A DNA stretch of 25,898 nt from CAYPTI01 sp964413525 [NCBI: uncultured bacterium]. Lineage in GTDB: Bacteria > T1Sed10-126. Positions within the stretch are counted from its first letter, which is position 1, and each line of letters opens with the position of its first letter. The DNA is taken from positions 1-25,898 of the forward strand of contig CAYPTI010000008.1 in assembly GCA_964413525.1 (NCBI GenBank). Direction: 5' to 3'. The notes beneath the pieces were generated by a model. It was not told the origin of the DNA, made no database searches, and saw nothing but the letters and a program-made list of their open reading frames with translations. Below are positions 15,169 through 22,909 of this stretch, piece by piece. The position numbers were made by a program, and so were the translations under genes.

Positions 15169-16095
15169 TTGACCCGACAGCAAGTGATTGTCCTGGCCGG
15201 TCCGACCGCGGTCGGCAAATCCACTTTCCTTTACGACCACCTGTCGGAGTTCCCCCTGTACGTCCTATCGGCTGATTCCATGCAGGTTTACCGTCAGGCC
15301 GACGTCCTGAGTGCCTCCCCCTCCGAATCGAAGCTCAACCTCCTGCCCCACGCCGGCATCAACGAGAAGGCTCCGGACGAGGAATCCAGCGTGCACGAGT
15401 TTCTGCGCCGGGCCAAACGCCGGGAAGAGGAACTTGGTCCGGGGGGCCGGATCCTGACCGTGGTGGGAGGCACCCCGCTGTATCTGCGTTCCTACCTGTA
15501 CGGTCTGGATGAGCTTCCGCCCCCCGACGAGGAATTCCGCAGCCGGCTTCGCCGGCGGGCCGAGCGGGAGGGACGGGAGCGAGTTCACGAGCGGCTTGCG
15601 ACGATCGACCCGCAGGCGGCGAAAAACATCCATCCGAACGACCTGAAACGGACCATCCGGGCGCTGGAAATCCACCACCAGACCGGCCGCACCAAGACGG
15701 AACTGACATCGGGGGAAGACGAACTCCGCCCCGGGATCGAGCCGCTGATCCTGGGGTTGCGGAGACCCGCGGAGGAACTTCGGTCCCGGATCCGACGCCG
15801 GTGTGAGCGGATGCTGGAGGAGGGGTTGGTGGACGAAGTGAAGTCCCTGCGAGCGATGAATCCCTCCCGAACCCTCCGTCAGGCAATCGGGTACGAGGAA
15901 GGTTGTCGATACCTCGACGGAGAAATTGACCGGGATGAGTTGTTTGACGAACTGGAGTCCAACACGTGGGAATACGCCCGGAAACAGATGACCTGGTTCC
16001 GGCAATTTCCGATGGAAGAATGGTACCATCCAGACCATCAGGAGGAGGAGTTGATCGACGCCGTTGAACACCTCACGAAACGGGCGGCATGCTGA
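15169..16095 (+). CDS. miaA: tRNA dimethylallyltransferase (tRNA delta-2-isopentenylpyrophosphate transferase)
   Basis: A 308-residue enzyme that adds a dimethylallyl group to A37 of tRNAs reading U-starting codons; the tRNA-Leu(CAA) in this window carries A37 and is a plausible substrate. The P-loop is GPTAVGKS (11-18), followed by SADSMQVYR, GGTPLYLR, IHPNDLKRTIRALEI, QAIGYEEGCRYL and YARKQMTWFRQF, all in family order. The start is TTG after AAAAGGAGGGG with a 13-base spacing; a GTG five codons later is the only other choice. The end overlaps hflX by 32 bases. Unlike the gammaproteobacterial order miaA-hfq-hflX, no hfq lies between. Confidence 0.95.
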   Translation: MTRQQVIVLAGPTAVGKSTFLYDHLSEFPLYVLSADSMQVYRQADVLSASPSESKLNLLPHAGINEKAPDEESSVHEFLRRAKRREEELGPGGRILTVVGGTPLYLRSYLYGLDELPPPDEEFRSRLRRRAEREGRERVHERLATIDPQAAKNIHPNDLKRTIRALEIHHQTGRTKTELTSGEDELRPGIEPLILGLRRPAEELRSRIRRRCERMLEEGLVDEVKSLRAMNPSRTLRQAIGYEEGCRYLDGEIDRDELFDELESNTWEYARKQMTWFRQFPMEEWYHPDHQEEELIDAVEHLTKRAAC

Positions 16096-17224
16096 CGAAC
16101 GGGCCCTTGCGGTAGCCATCGACGGCTGGAGGGTCACGGGGGAGGAACTGGAAGAGGAATTGCGGGAACTCGGACACCTGGCCTCCACGGCCGGGGCCCG
16201 GATGGAGCGGATCGTTCTTCAGGAACGATCCAACCCCGATCCCGGGACCATGGTGGGGTCGGGCAAGCTCCAGGAGATCAAACGAATCGCCGAAGATGGC
16301 GAATTCGACATGGTGCTGTTTAACGACAACCTGAAACCGGCCCAGTACAACAAAATCCAGGAGGAATTGGATCGGAAGGTGCTGGACCGGACGGACCTGA
16401 TCCTGGACATTTTCGCTCAGCGAGCCCAGACCAAGGACGCCAAGATGCAGGTGGAGCTGGCTCAGCTCCAGCACACCCTTCCCCGGACCAAGGGATGGGG
16501 GATCGCGCTGACCCGGCAGGCCGGAGGCATCGGCACCCGGGGCCCCGGGGAGACCAAGATGGAAATCCAGGAACGGGACCTCCGGCAGCGGATTACCCGG
16601 CTGAAAGATAACCTCGAGGAGGTCCGCTCAAAACGGAAAACCCAGCGGAAGAACCGCCAGGGCATTCCGGAGGTCAGCCTGGTCGGGTACACCAACGCGG
16701 GGAAATCGACCCTGCTCAACACGCTGTCCGACTCGGACGCCCGACAGGAGGACCAGCTGTTCGCGACCCTGGACACCAAGACCCGCCGGGTTCACCTGGA
16801 GGGGGACCGCTATTTCCTGCTGACCGATACGGTCGGTCTCATTCAACGGATGCCTCCCAAGCTGATGGAGGCGTTCAAGGCGACGCTTGAGGAGCTGGGT
16901 CGGGCCGACCTGATCCTGATTCTTTCCGATCTCAGCAGTCCCCGGCTGGATGACAAGATGGAAACCGTCCAGTCCATTCTCAAACAGCTTGAAATGGAGG
17001 AGAAACCCCGGTTTCATGTGTTCAACAAAATCGACCGGGTGGACGAGGATCGGTTGCGGAGGTACCGTAACCGATTTCCCGAGGCGTACTTTATTTCGGC
17101 CCGGGAGGGGACCGGGCTGGTTGAACTGAAGGAAGACCTCTACCGGTTTTTTCTGGACAACGGGTTGTTGAGACGACCGGATTACGCAGAGACCCTTCCC
17201 CTGAAAGGATCCGTGACGGCATGA
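16064..17224 (+). CDS. hflX: GTPase HflX, ribosome-splitting factor
   Basis: A 386-residue cytosolic GTPase that binds and splits stalled 70S ribosomes after stress. The N-terminal domain has VGSGKLQEI and the Gly-rich [12 protein letters not shown] (154-165), followed by a basic coiled region, then the G domain: GYTNAGKS (208-215), DTVGLI, NKID and a SAREG motif. The start is TTG 16064, within the end of miaA, with AGGAGGAGGAG about 12 bases upstream; no ATG or GTG is available near it. The stop overlaps the accB start (ATGA). Confidence 0.95.
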   Translation: MNTSRNGRHADERALAVAIDGWRVTGEELEEELRELGHLASTAGARMERIVLQERSNPDPGTMVGSGKLQEIKRIAEDGEFDMVLFNDNLKPAQYNKIQEELDRKVLDRTDLILDIFAQRAQTKDAKMQVELAQLQHTLPRTKGWGIALTRQAGGIGTRGPGETKMEIQERDLRQRITRLKDNLEEVRSKRKTQRKNRQGIPEVSLVGYTNAGKSTLLNTLSDSDARQEDQLFATLDTKTRRVHLEGDRYFLLTDTVGLIQRMPPKLMEAFKATLEELGRADLILILSDLSSPRLDDKMETVQSILKQLEMEEKPRFHVFNKIDRVDEDRLRRYRNRFPEAYFISAREGTGLVELKEDLYRFFLDNGLLRRPDYAETLPLKGSVTA

Positions 17225-17667
17225 TTCCCTGGCATACGGTCCGCGAGTTCGGCCAGCTTCTCGAGGACGGGGACCTTCAGGAGCTGGAGTACGAAACCGA
17301 GGAGTACCGGGTCCGGCTCAGCAAACAAATTTCAGGGGGAGCCTCCGCCGTTCCGTCGGGTCAACCGGCCCGGCAACCCGGGGCTCCGGCCGCCGGCGAA
17401 GCGACCCCGGGGGATGACGCGGGGCAGTACGAAGTGATCGAATCCCCCATGGTCGGGACCTTTTACCGGGCTCCCGCCCCCGACGCCGAACCGTTCATTG
17501 AGGTCGGGGACCGGGTGGAGTACAACACCACCGTATGCATTATCGAGGCGATGAAACTGATGAACGAAATCGAGGCGGAACAGGATGGAACCATCCGGGA
17601 AATCCTGGTGGAGGATGCCGAGCCCGTCAGCAAGGGTGAACCGCTGTTTTACGTTGAGCCGGACTGA
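17221..17667 (+). CDS. accB: Biotin carboxyl carrier protein of acetyl-CoA carboxylase
   Basis: A 148-residue protein. The N-terminal 35 residues resemble the BCCP helix region, then comes a Pro/Ala/Gly linker (about 40-65) and the biotinyl domain from [13 protein letters not shown] to the end. Lys112 in EAMKLM is the biotin attachment site. The carrier moves CO2 from biotin carboxylase to the carboxyltransferase in fatty acid synthesis. accC, usually directly downstream, is absent here; menF follows after 170 bases. It is translationally coupled to hflX by a 4-base overlap. Confidence 0.95.
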   Translation: MIPWHTVREFGQLLEDGDLQELEYETEEYRVRLSKQISGGASAVPSGQPARQPGAPAAGEATPGDDAGQYEVIESPMVGTFYRAPAPDAEPFIEVGDRVEYNTTVCIIEAMKLMNEIEAEQDGTIREILVEDAEPVSKGEPLFYVEPD

Positions 17668-17713
17668 ACCGGACCCGTAACCCCTTCCTTCGTCTCCCTT
17701 CTGTTTGGCACGA

Positions 17714-17719
17714 TATACT
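17714..17719 (+). promoter_or_regulatory. Possible -10 box for the men operon
   Basis: TATACT lies 119 bases before menF in the 170-base gap after accB; TTCGTC 19 bases upstream is only a weak -35 box. The leader between box and gene can fold into the hairpin listed at 17781-17809. Confidence 0.35.
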
Positions 17720-17780
17720 CGATATGCTTTCCGTAATGGAAGTGGTTTCTACCCTCATTGAAGCCGATTCAGGAGAACCG

Positions 17781-17809
17781 CCCGGCTCGCTTTCGTGCGG
17801 GGGGCCGGG
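17781..17809 (+). promoter_or_regulatory. G+C-rich hairpin in the menF leader
   Basis: CCCGGC pairs with GCCGGG, with an inner CGC/GCG pair around a TTTCGT loop. It lies about 10 bases before the GGAGGA ribosome site of menF and has no T-run, so it is not a terminator. It could affect menF translation. Confidence 0.35.
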
Positions 17810-17837
17810 TCCCGGAAGCTTGGAGGAACGGTCCGGT

Positions 17838-19181
17838 ATGAGTGAACGTCCTTCGACGATGCAAACCGCCGACAGGACGGTTCGTTCCCTGTCCGAAAAC
17901 CTGCCATCGAATGAACCGTCCAACTGTTTCCTTCAGGTTCCGTCCCCGCGAATTTTTTGGCGCGGCAAGGACGGAAACCGCTCGATGCTCGGCTGGGGAT
18001 CCGCGCTAGAACTCACGGCCACGGGACCGGAACGGTTTCAATCGATCCGCCGGCTTGCCTCACGGGTCAACGTCCGGGACGAATCGGACTCCGACGGAGT
18101 CGTGCCCGGGCCCCGATGGTTTGGGGGGTTTTCCTTCCGGGCACGGGAGCAGAACGGAAGCGGCTGGGAGGCGTTCGGGCAAGCACGATTCCGGCTTCCA
18201 CGGTTTGTTGTAATTAACGACGGCCGATCCAGCTGGCTGCTGCTCAACGTTCTGGACTCCGAACAATCCGGGGTCTGGAAACGCCGCCGGGATTCCTTCC
18301 TGGAACGGCTGGAGGGACTGACAACGCCCTCGCCCCGACCCGCCTCCTCAACCCGGGTGGGGTTACGGGACCACAGACCGGCTCGCTCCGCCTGGCTGAC
18401 GTCCTCCAACCGGGTGCTCGGTGAACTGGACGGCGGCTCGCTGGACAAACTGGTCCTGGCCCGTCAGACCCGCCTCCGGGTGAAGGCCGGTAGCGACGTT
18501 CTTCTCCCGTCGGTCGTCCGGCCCGTTTCCCGGACCTCCCAGTACGTGTTTGAGCGGTCCGCGGACCAACGGTTTTTCTGTCATTCCCCGGAATCGCTTG
18601 TATCGCTGAAGGGGAGCAAGTTTCGCACCGAGTGCCTGGCCGGGACCGCGGCGCGCTCGAGCACTCGGAGCCGGGATCAGCTCCAGCGTTCCGTCCTCCA
18701 GCAAAGCACCAAGGATCGGATCGAGCATGACCTTGTGGTTGACTACGTTCGCGAGCAGCTGGAACCGAGGGTTGACCGGCTCAAAACGGGTTCCCGGCGA
18801 ACCCGGCCGCTGGAAGACCTCCATCACCTCTGTACTCCGATCCGGGGACGGGTCGCTCCGGGGACCCACGTCCTCGATCTGGTCAAGGCTCTCCACCCGA
18901 CACCCGCCGTGGGAGGGTTGCCCGCCGACAGGGCCCTCGACGTCCAGCAACAGCTGGAACCCTTCGTTCGCGGCTGGTACGCCTCGCCGATGGGCTGGTT
19001 CAACGACCGGGGAGAAGGGGAGTTCACGGTCGGGATTCGCGCCGCCCGGCAGACCGGAGACGAACTCTCCCTGTACGCCGGGGCGGGACTCGTTCGGGGA
19101 TCGGACCCCGCCCGGGAATGGGAGGAAGTGGAACTGAAATATCACTCGCTGCTCTCCTCGTTCGGGTTGCGGGTTACCTGA
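17838..19181 (+). CDS. menF: Isochorismate synthase
   Basis: A 447-residue chorismate-using enzyme making isochorismate, the first step of menaquinone synthesis. The variable N-terminal half leads into LDKLVLARQTRL (the lysine that activates water), SPESLVSL, CLAGTAAR, KDRIEHDLVV, PTPAVGGLP, FVRGWYASPMGW, YAGAGLVRGSDPAREWEEVELK. The CLAGTAAR form (Leu-Ala-Gly-Thr) points to isochorismate rather than anthranilate synthase, and the magnesium-binding glutamates are present. The ATG at 17838 is preceded by GGAGGA; an upstream in-frame ATG (17724) has no ribosome site. It abuts menD without a gap. Confidence 0.93.
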   Translation: MSERPSTMQTADRTVRSLSENLPSNEPSNCFLQVPSPRIFWRGKDGNRSMLGWGSALELTATGPERFQSIRRLASRVNVRDESDSDGVVPGPRWFGGFSFRAREQNGSGWEAFGQARFRLPRFVVINDGRSSWLLLNVLDSEQSGVWKRRRDSFLERLEGLTTPSPRPASSTRVGLRDHRPARSAWLTSSNRVLGELDGGSLDKLVLARQTRLRVKAGSDVLLPSVVRPVSRTSQYVFERSADQRFFCHSPESLVSLKGSKFRTECLAGTAARSSTRSRDQLQRSVLQQSTKDRIEHDLVVDYVREQLEPRVDRLKTGSRRTRPLEDLHHLCTPIRGRVAPGTHVLDLVKALHPTPAVGGLPADRALDVQQQLEPFVRGWYASPMGWFNDRGEGEFTVGIRAARQTGDELSLYAGAGLVRGSDPAREWEEVELKYHSLLSSFGLRVT

Positions 19182-20921
19182 GTGATGTGGTCGACGTCCC
19201 CCGAAACGCTGAATCACCAGTGGAGCCGCCGGTTGATCGAGTCGCTGATCCGGGGAGGGGTCGAATTTGCCGTGGTGGCCCCCGGCAGCCGGAACACGCC
19301 GCTCGTGGTCGCCTTGAGCGAGCAGGAGGAGATCCCGGTTCATTCGATCCCGGACGAGCGGGGGGCGGCTTTTTTTGCCCTCGGGCGGGCGCGAAGTCGG
19401 AACGCTCCCGGTCTGGTTGTTTCCACCAGCGGGACGGCGGCGGCCGAATTTCACCCCGCCGTTCTGGAGGCATCGCACGCCCGGGTTCCGCTGATCGTGT
19501 TGACGGCCGATCGCCCGGACACCCTTAAAGACACGGGGGCCAACCAGTCGCCGAAGCAGGACGAACTTTTCGGAAGTGAGGTGCGCTGGTTTCGCCGGCT
19601 TCCCCGGCCCGGTTCCGACCGGCGGGCGCTCCGGTCGCTGAGTTCCCTGGCCGTCCGGGCCACGGCCCGCTCCGTCCAGTCGCCCGCGGGACCGGTTCAC
19701 CTCAACCAGCCGTTCGAGAAACCCCTCGTTCCCGATCCGGACCGCCCCGGGGATCCCGGCCCGGTCACCGATCCCGGAACTTCCGCCGGTCCCGCCGTTG
19801 AGACCGCCGTGTCCGAACCGGAGCCCGAAGCCGTCGAGCGGTTTGAACAGATGCTCGAATCATCCGATCGAAGCCTGTTTCTGGCCGGACCCCGGAGGCC
19901 CGGGGAACGGTTTAATGCCCTGCTTGAGCTCAGCGAGTCGGTCCGGGGACCCCTGCTGGCCGATCCCCTGTCGGGTCTCCGCTTCGGCCACGATTCGTCA
20001 GCGATCATCTCCGCCTATGACGGGATCCTCGCCGGGGATGAGCCGGATTCTTCGTTCCGTCCGGATCTGGTTATTCGGGTGGGGGCCCGGATGACCTCAA
20101 AACCCCTGCGGAGGTGGATAGCCTCCCTGGATGCACGGGTGGTTCAGATCGATCCCGCGCCGGGTCGGTGGGAGGATCCCGAATTCAGCGCCGACCGCGT
20201 GTTCGGCTGGCCACCGTCCGCTCTCGCCGGGATTCGGGTCGGGGAGGATCAATCCGGGTCCGGGTTCCTGGAGCGATGGAAGAACAGGCAGGAACAATTT
20301 TTTGATCGAGTGGAGGAGGTCCGTCCCGGGCTGGAGGCGACGACCGAGGGCATGATCCTCCATGATCTGGCGGGAAGGCTGCCGGCGGGGTCCGGCCTGT
20401 TCGTGTCCAACAGCACGCCGGTGCGGGATCTGGATCGGTTTGCCGCCTCGCGATCGGACGAATTGGTCACGGCGGCCAACCGGGGTTGTTCGGGGATCGA
20501 CGGACTGCTCAGCACGGGGCTGGGATGGGCGAAGGATAGCGACTTCCCATGGGTGCTGGTCCTGGGGGACCTGGCGCTTTACCACGACCTGAACGGACTG
20601 CTGACGGCCGATCGGTGTGACGCCCCGGCGGTCGTGCTGCTGCTCAACAACGACGGGGGAGGGATTTTCGAATTGCTTCCCATCCGGGACCACGATCCTC
20701 CGTTTGAACCCTACGTTCGGACGAGTCACGGCCTCACCTTCGAAGGGGCGGCCGACATGTTTGGCTGGACGTACCGCGAGGTCCCGCCGTCCGGAGCCGT
20801 TGAGGCGGTCCTGGACCGGCTGGGGAATCCCGAACCCGCCCTGATCGAGACCGCCACCGACGCTTCCGCCAACCGTACTTTTCGTCAGGCGATTACGGAA
20901 CGGATGAATTCCGGCGGCTGA
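19182..20921 (+). CDS. menD: 2-succinyl-5-enolpyruvyl-6-hydroxy-3-cyclohexene-1-carboxylate synthase
   Basis: A 579-residue thiamine-diphosphate enzyme that joins 2-oxoglutarate to isochorismate. The N-terminal domain has SPETLNHQW, APGSRNTPL and STSGTAAAEFHPAVLEA (with the cofactor-activating Glu), then TADRPDTLKDTGANQ. The C-terminal domain has NRGCSGIDGLLSTGLG and the cofactor/metal segment NNDGGGIFELLP. Length and order match MenD. GTG 19182 follows the menF stop directly; ATG 19185 is equally possible. No ribosome site is visible, so coupling to menF is likely. Confidence 0.95.
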   Translation: MMWSTSPETLNHQWSRRLIESLIRGGVEFAVVAPGSRNTPLVVALSEQEEIPVHSIPDERGAAFFALGRARSRNAPGLVVSTSGTAAAEFHPAVLEASHARVPLIVLTADRPDTLKDTGANQSPKQDELFGSEVRWFRRLPRPGSDRRALRSLSSLAVRATARSVQSPAGPVHLNQPFEKPLVPDPDRPGDPGPVTDPGTSAGPAVETAVSEPEPEAVERFEQMLESSDRSLFLAGPRRPGERFNALLELSESVRGPLLADPLSGLRFGHDSSAIISAYDGILAGDEPDSSFRPDLVIRVGARMTSKPLRRWIASLDARVVQIDPAPGRWEDPEFSADRVFGWPPSALAGIRVGEDQSGSGFLERWKNRQEQFFDRVEEVRPGLEATTEGMILHDLAGRLPAGSGLFVSNSTPVRDLDRFAASRSDELVTAANRGCSGIDGLLSTGLGWAKDSDFPWVLVLGDLALYHDLNGLLTADRCDAPAVVLLLNNDGGGIFELLPIRDHDPPFEPYVRTSHGLTFEGAADMFGWTYREVPPSGAVEAVLDRLGNPEPALIETATDASANRTFRQAITERMNSGG

Positions 20922-20989
20922 CTCCCGTCGATCGGACCGCGACCCGGCCGGTCGGGGGAATTGAACGGCCCTCCGGTACCCTTTGCAGC

Positions 20990-21006
20990 CGGTGTCGTGG
21001 ACACCG
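20990..21006 (+). repeat. Hairpin in the menD-menB spacer
   Basis: CGGTGTC and GACACCG form a perfect 7-bp stem with a GTG loop, midway in the 159-base gap and about 75 bases before menB. There is no T-run after it. It may stabilise or process the transcript, or be an operator. Confidence 0.45.
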
Positions 21007-21080
21007 TCGAGTGAGACGCTATCGTAACCCACGGACCGTGAAGGAAGGATCCAGCACGGAGGAATCAGGAGGCGAACGGG

Positions 21081-21974
21081 ATGGTCTCAGAGTTAATGCA
21101 GGAGGAGGAATGGGAAGCGACGGAGGGGTTTGACCTGGAGGACGTGACCTACCACCGGGCCCGGTCGGTCGGGGCGGTTCGGGTCGCCTTTGATCGGCCC
21201 GGAGTTCGTAACGCCTTCCGACCGCAGACGATCGATGAACTGTACCGGGCGCTGGACCACGCCCGGCGACAGGAAGACGTGGGGTGTGTCCTGCTGACCG
21301 GAAACGGTCCGTCTCCGGAGGACGGGGAATGGGCCTTTTCCTCCGGAGGGGATCAGACCAGCCGGGGAGAAACCGGGTACGAATACGACGAGGAGCAGGT
21401 CAATCCGGACGACTCCCGGGGAGGCCGGCTCCACATCCTGGAGGTCCAGCGGTTGATCCGGTTCATGCCCAAACCGGTGATCGCCGTGGTGCCGGGATGG
21501 GCGGTCGGTGGAGGGCACAGCCTTCACGTCGTCTGTGACTTGACCCTGGCCAGCCGGGAGGAGGCGAAGTTCCTCCAGACCGATCCCGACGTGGCCAGTT
21601 TTGACGGCGGGTTTGGTTCGGCCTACCTGGCCCGTCAGATCGGACAGAAGAAGGCCCGGGAAGTGTTTTTTCTGGGTAAGACCTACGGGGCGGAGGAAGC
21701 GGCGGAAATGGGCATGGTCAACGAGGCGGTGGACCACGGGGAACTGGAAACGGTGGCTCTGGAGTGGGCCCGCCGGATCGACCGCAAGAGTCCCACCGCC
21801 ATCCGGATGCTGAAGTACGCCTTCAACCTGGCCGACGACGGGCTCGTTGGACAGCAGTTGTTTGCCGGGGAAGCCACCCGGCTGGCCTACGGGACCGACG
21901 AGGCTCGAGAGGGCCGGGACGCGTTTCTGGAGAACCGGCCCCCGAAGTTCGATCAGGCCCCCTGGCATTATTGA
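21081..21974 (+). CDS. menB: 1,4-dihydroxy-2-naphthoyl-CoA synthase, bicarbonate-independent type
   Basis: A 297-residue crotonase-fold enzyme that closes the second ring of menaquinone from succinylbenzoyl-CoA. Conserved parts: RNAFRPQTIDEL, FSSGGDQ, PGWAVGGGHSLHVVCDLTLAS (oxyanion hole), SFDGGFGSAYLARQIGQKKARE, and the C-terminal NRPPKFDQAPW(H)Y. At the position where E. coli MenB has Gly for bicarbonate (Q-T-G) this protein has Q-T-D (166-168), the type II form in which the Asp side chain replaces bicarbonate. The ATG is preceded by GGAGG. menC and menE are not in the window. Confidence 0.96.
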   Translation: MVSELMQEEEWEATEGFDLEDVTYHRARSVGAVRVAFDRPGVRNAFRPQTIDELYRALDHARRQEDVGCVLLTGNGPSPEDGEWAFSSGGDQTSRGETGYEYDEEQVNPDDSRGGRLHILEVQRLIRFMPKPVIAVVPGWAVGGGHSLHVVCDLTLASREEAKFLQTDPDVASFDGGFGSAYLARQIGQKKAREVFFLGKTYGAEEAAEMGMVNEAVDHGELETVALEWARRIDRKSPTAIRMLKYAFNLADDGLVGQQLFAGEATRLAYGTDEAREGRDAFLENRPPKFDQAPWHY

Positions 21975-22055
21975 ACCGACCCGGCCGGAGCAACAGCCCT
22001 GTCCGACCGGGGACGTCAGCGGAGCGGAAGGGAAGCCGGCGGACCTCGCCGATCG

Positions 22056-22085
22056 TTCGTCCGGCGGGCCCAACCCGGTTATAAT
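22056..22085 (+). promoter_or_regulatory. Promoter before the unknown gene after menB
   Basis: A perfect TATAAT (22080-22085) with a weak TTCGTC (22056-22061) 18 bases upstream. It would separate the next gene from the men operon. Confidence 0.5.
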
Positions 22086-22158
22086 GCGGTGAACCGTCGG
22101 AACCGGACCCCGTGAGACGGAGCGTTCACAATTCCTTCAGAAAGGACGAGTGCCGGGG

Positions 22159-22902
22159 ATGATGCCGACCGAAAACTGGCGGAAAAAGATGATCAACGCG
22201 GTGGAGAAAATCGATCCGGACCTCTCCCCGGAGGCGCTGGAGCTGTTTCGGAATGATGCCGAGAGCCTCCGGCAATTCGTCGGATCGAGGGATTTTCACG
22301 AAATATTGTTGAATCGACAGGATTCCCTGTCCCTCGGGTTTGAGGAGTTTTTCACCGTCCTGATGGAACAGCTTCTGGGACGGCTCCGGCGGGACGAGGA
22401 GTTCAGGAATTATTTTTTGGAGGTCCTGGCCCGGGTCTCGGACCGGGGATGGACGTACGAACGGACCATTGAGTTCCTCGAGGACGACGATTTGCTGGCC
22501 TACCTCGTCTCGACCATGATCCGGTTTGGCGATCGGAAGCAGGTTTATTCCTTGCCCGGGGAAGACCGGGAATACCGCTACATCGTGGACCTGATCAAGC
22601 TGTCGGTGGAGTCCAGTCAATCCCGCAGTTACCGGATCTACTGCCACATCGGGAATTACAGCCTCTTCTTGACCGGGCTGTTTCCGGGATGGATCCGGCA
22701 CCGCCATGAGGTGAAGAACCGTCCCATGGACGTGGAGTCGTACTGTCAGTACGGACGAACTTACTTCGGGCGGGCCGCCGAGCACGACCTGGCCGAGAAG
22801 CAACGGACCCGGCCGGTTCTGCGGAAACTCTCCCGGGGGTACGACCTGGTTCGATCGAGCCTGATCTTCGTGTTCCGGGAACTGCTGCCCGCCTACCGCT
22901 GA
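22159..22902 (+). CDS. Uncharacterised cytosolic protein, probably helical
   Basis: About 247 residues. There is no signal peptide and no clear transmembrane helix; the sequence is charged and mostly helical, with well-ordered segments such as FEEFFTVLMEQLLGRLRRDEEF, YIVDLIKLSVESS and IGNYSLFLTGLFPGWI, and aromatic/Cys residues (YCHIG, YCQYGRTYFGRAA) in the second half. The tail has alternating hydrophobic helices (LIFVFRELLPAY). I do not recognise a family. AAAGGA (22141-22146) is 12 bases before this ATG; GTG 22150 and ATG 22162 are alternatives. Its own promoter precedes it. The end is only 7 bases from the facing sulP stop. Confidence 0.8.
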   Translation: MMPTENWRKKMINAVEKIDPDLSPEALELFRNDAESLRQFVGSRDFHEILLNRQDSLSLGFEEFFTVLMEQLLGRLRRDEEFRNYFLEVLARVSDRGWTYERTIEFLEDDDLLAYLVSTMIRFGDRKQVYSLPGEDREYRYIVDLIKLSVESSQSRSYRIYCHIGNYSLFLTGLFPGWIRHRHEVKNRPMDVESYCQYGRTYFGRAAEHDLAEKQRTRPVLRKLSRGYDLVRSSLIFVFRELLPAYR

Positions 22903-22909
22903 TCGTCGT

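Noticed and set aside
17705-17723. TTGGCACG resembling half of a sigma-54 promoter before menF
   Set aside because: The GC element expected about 12 bases downstream (TTGC) is missing; only the -24-like part matches.
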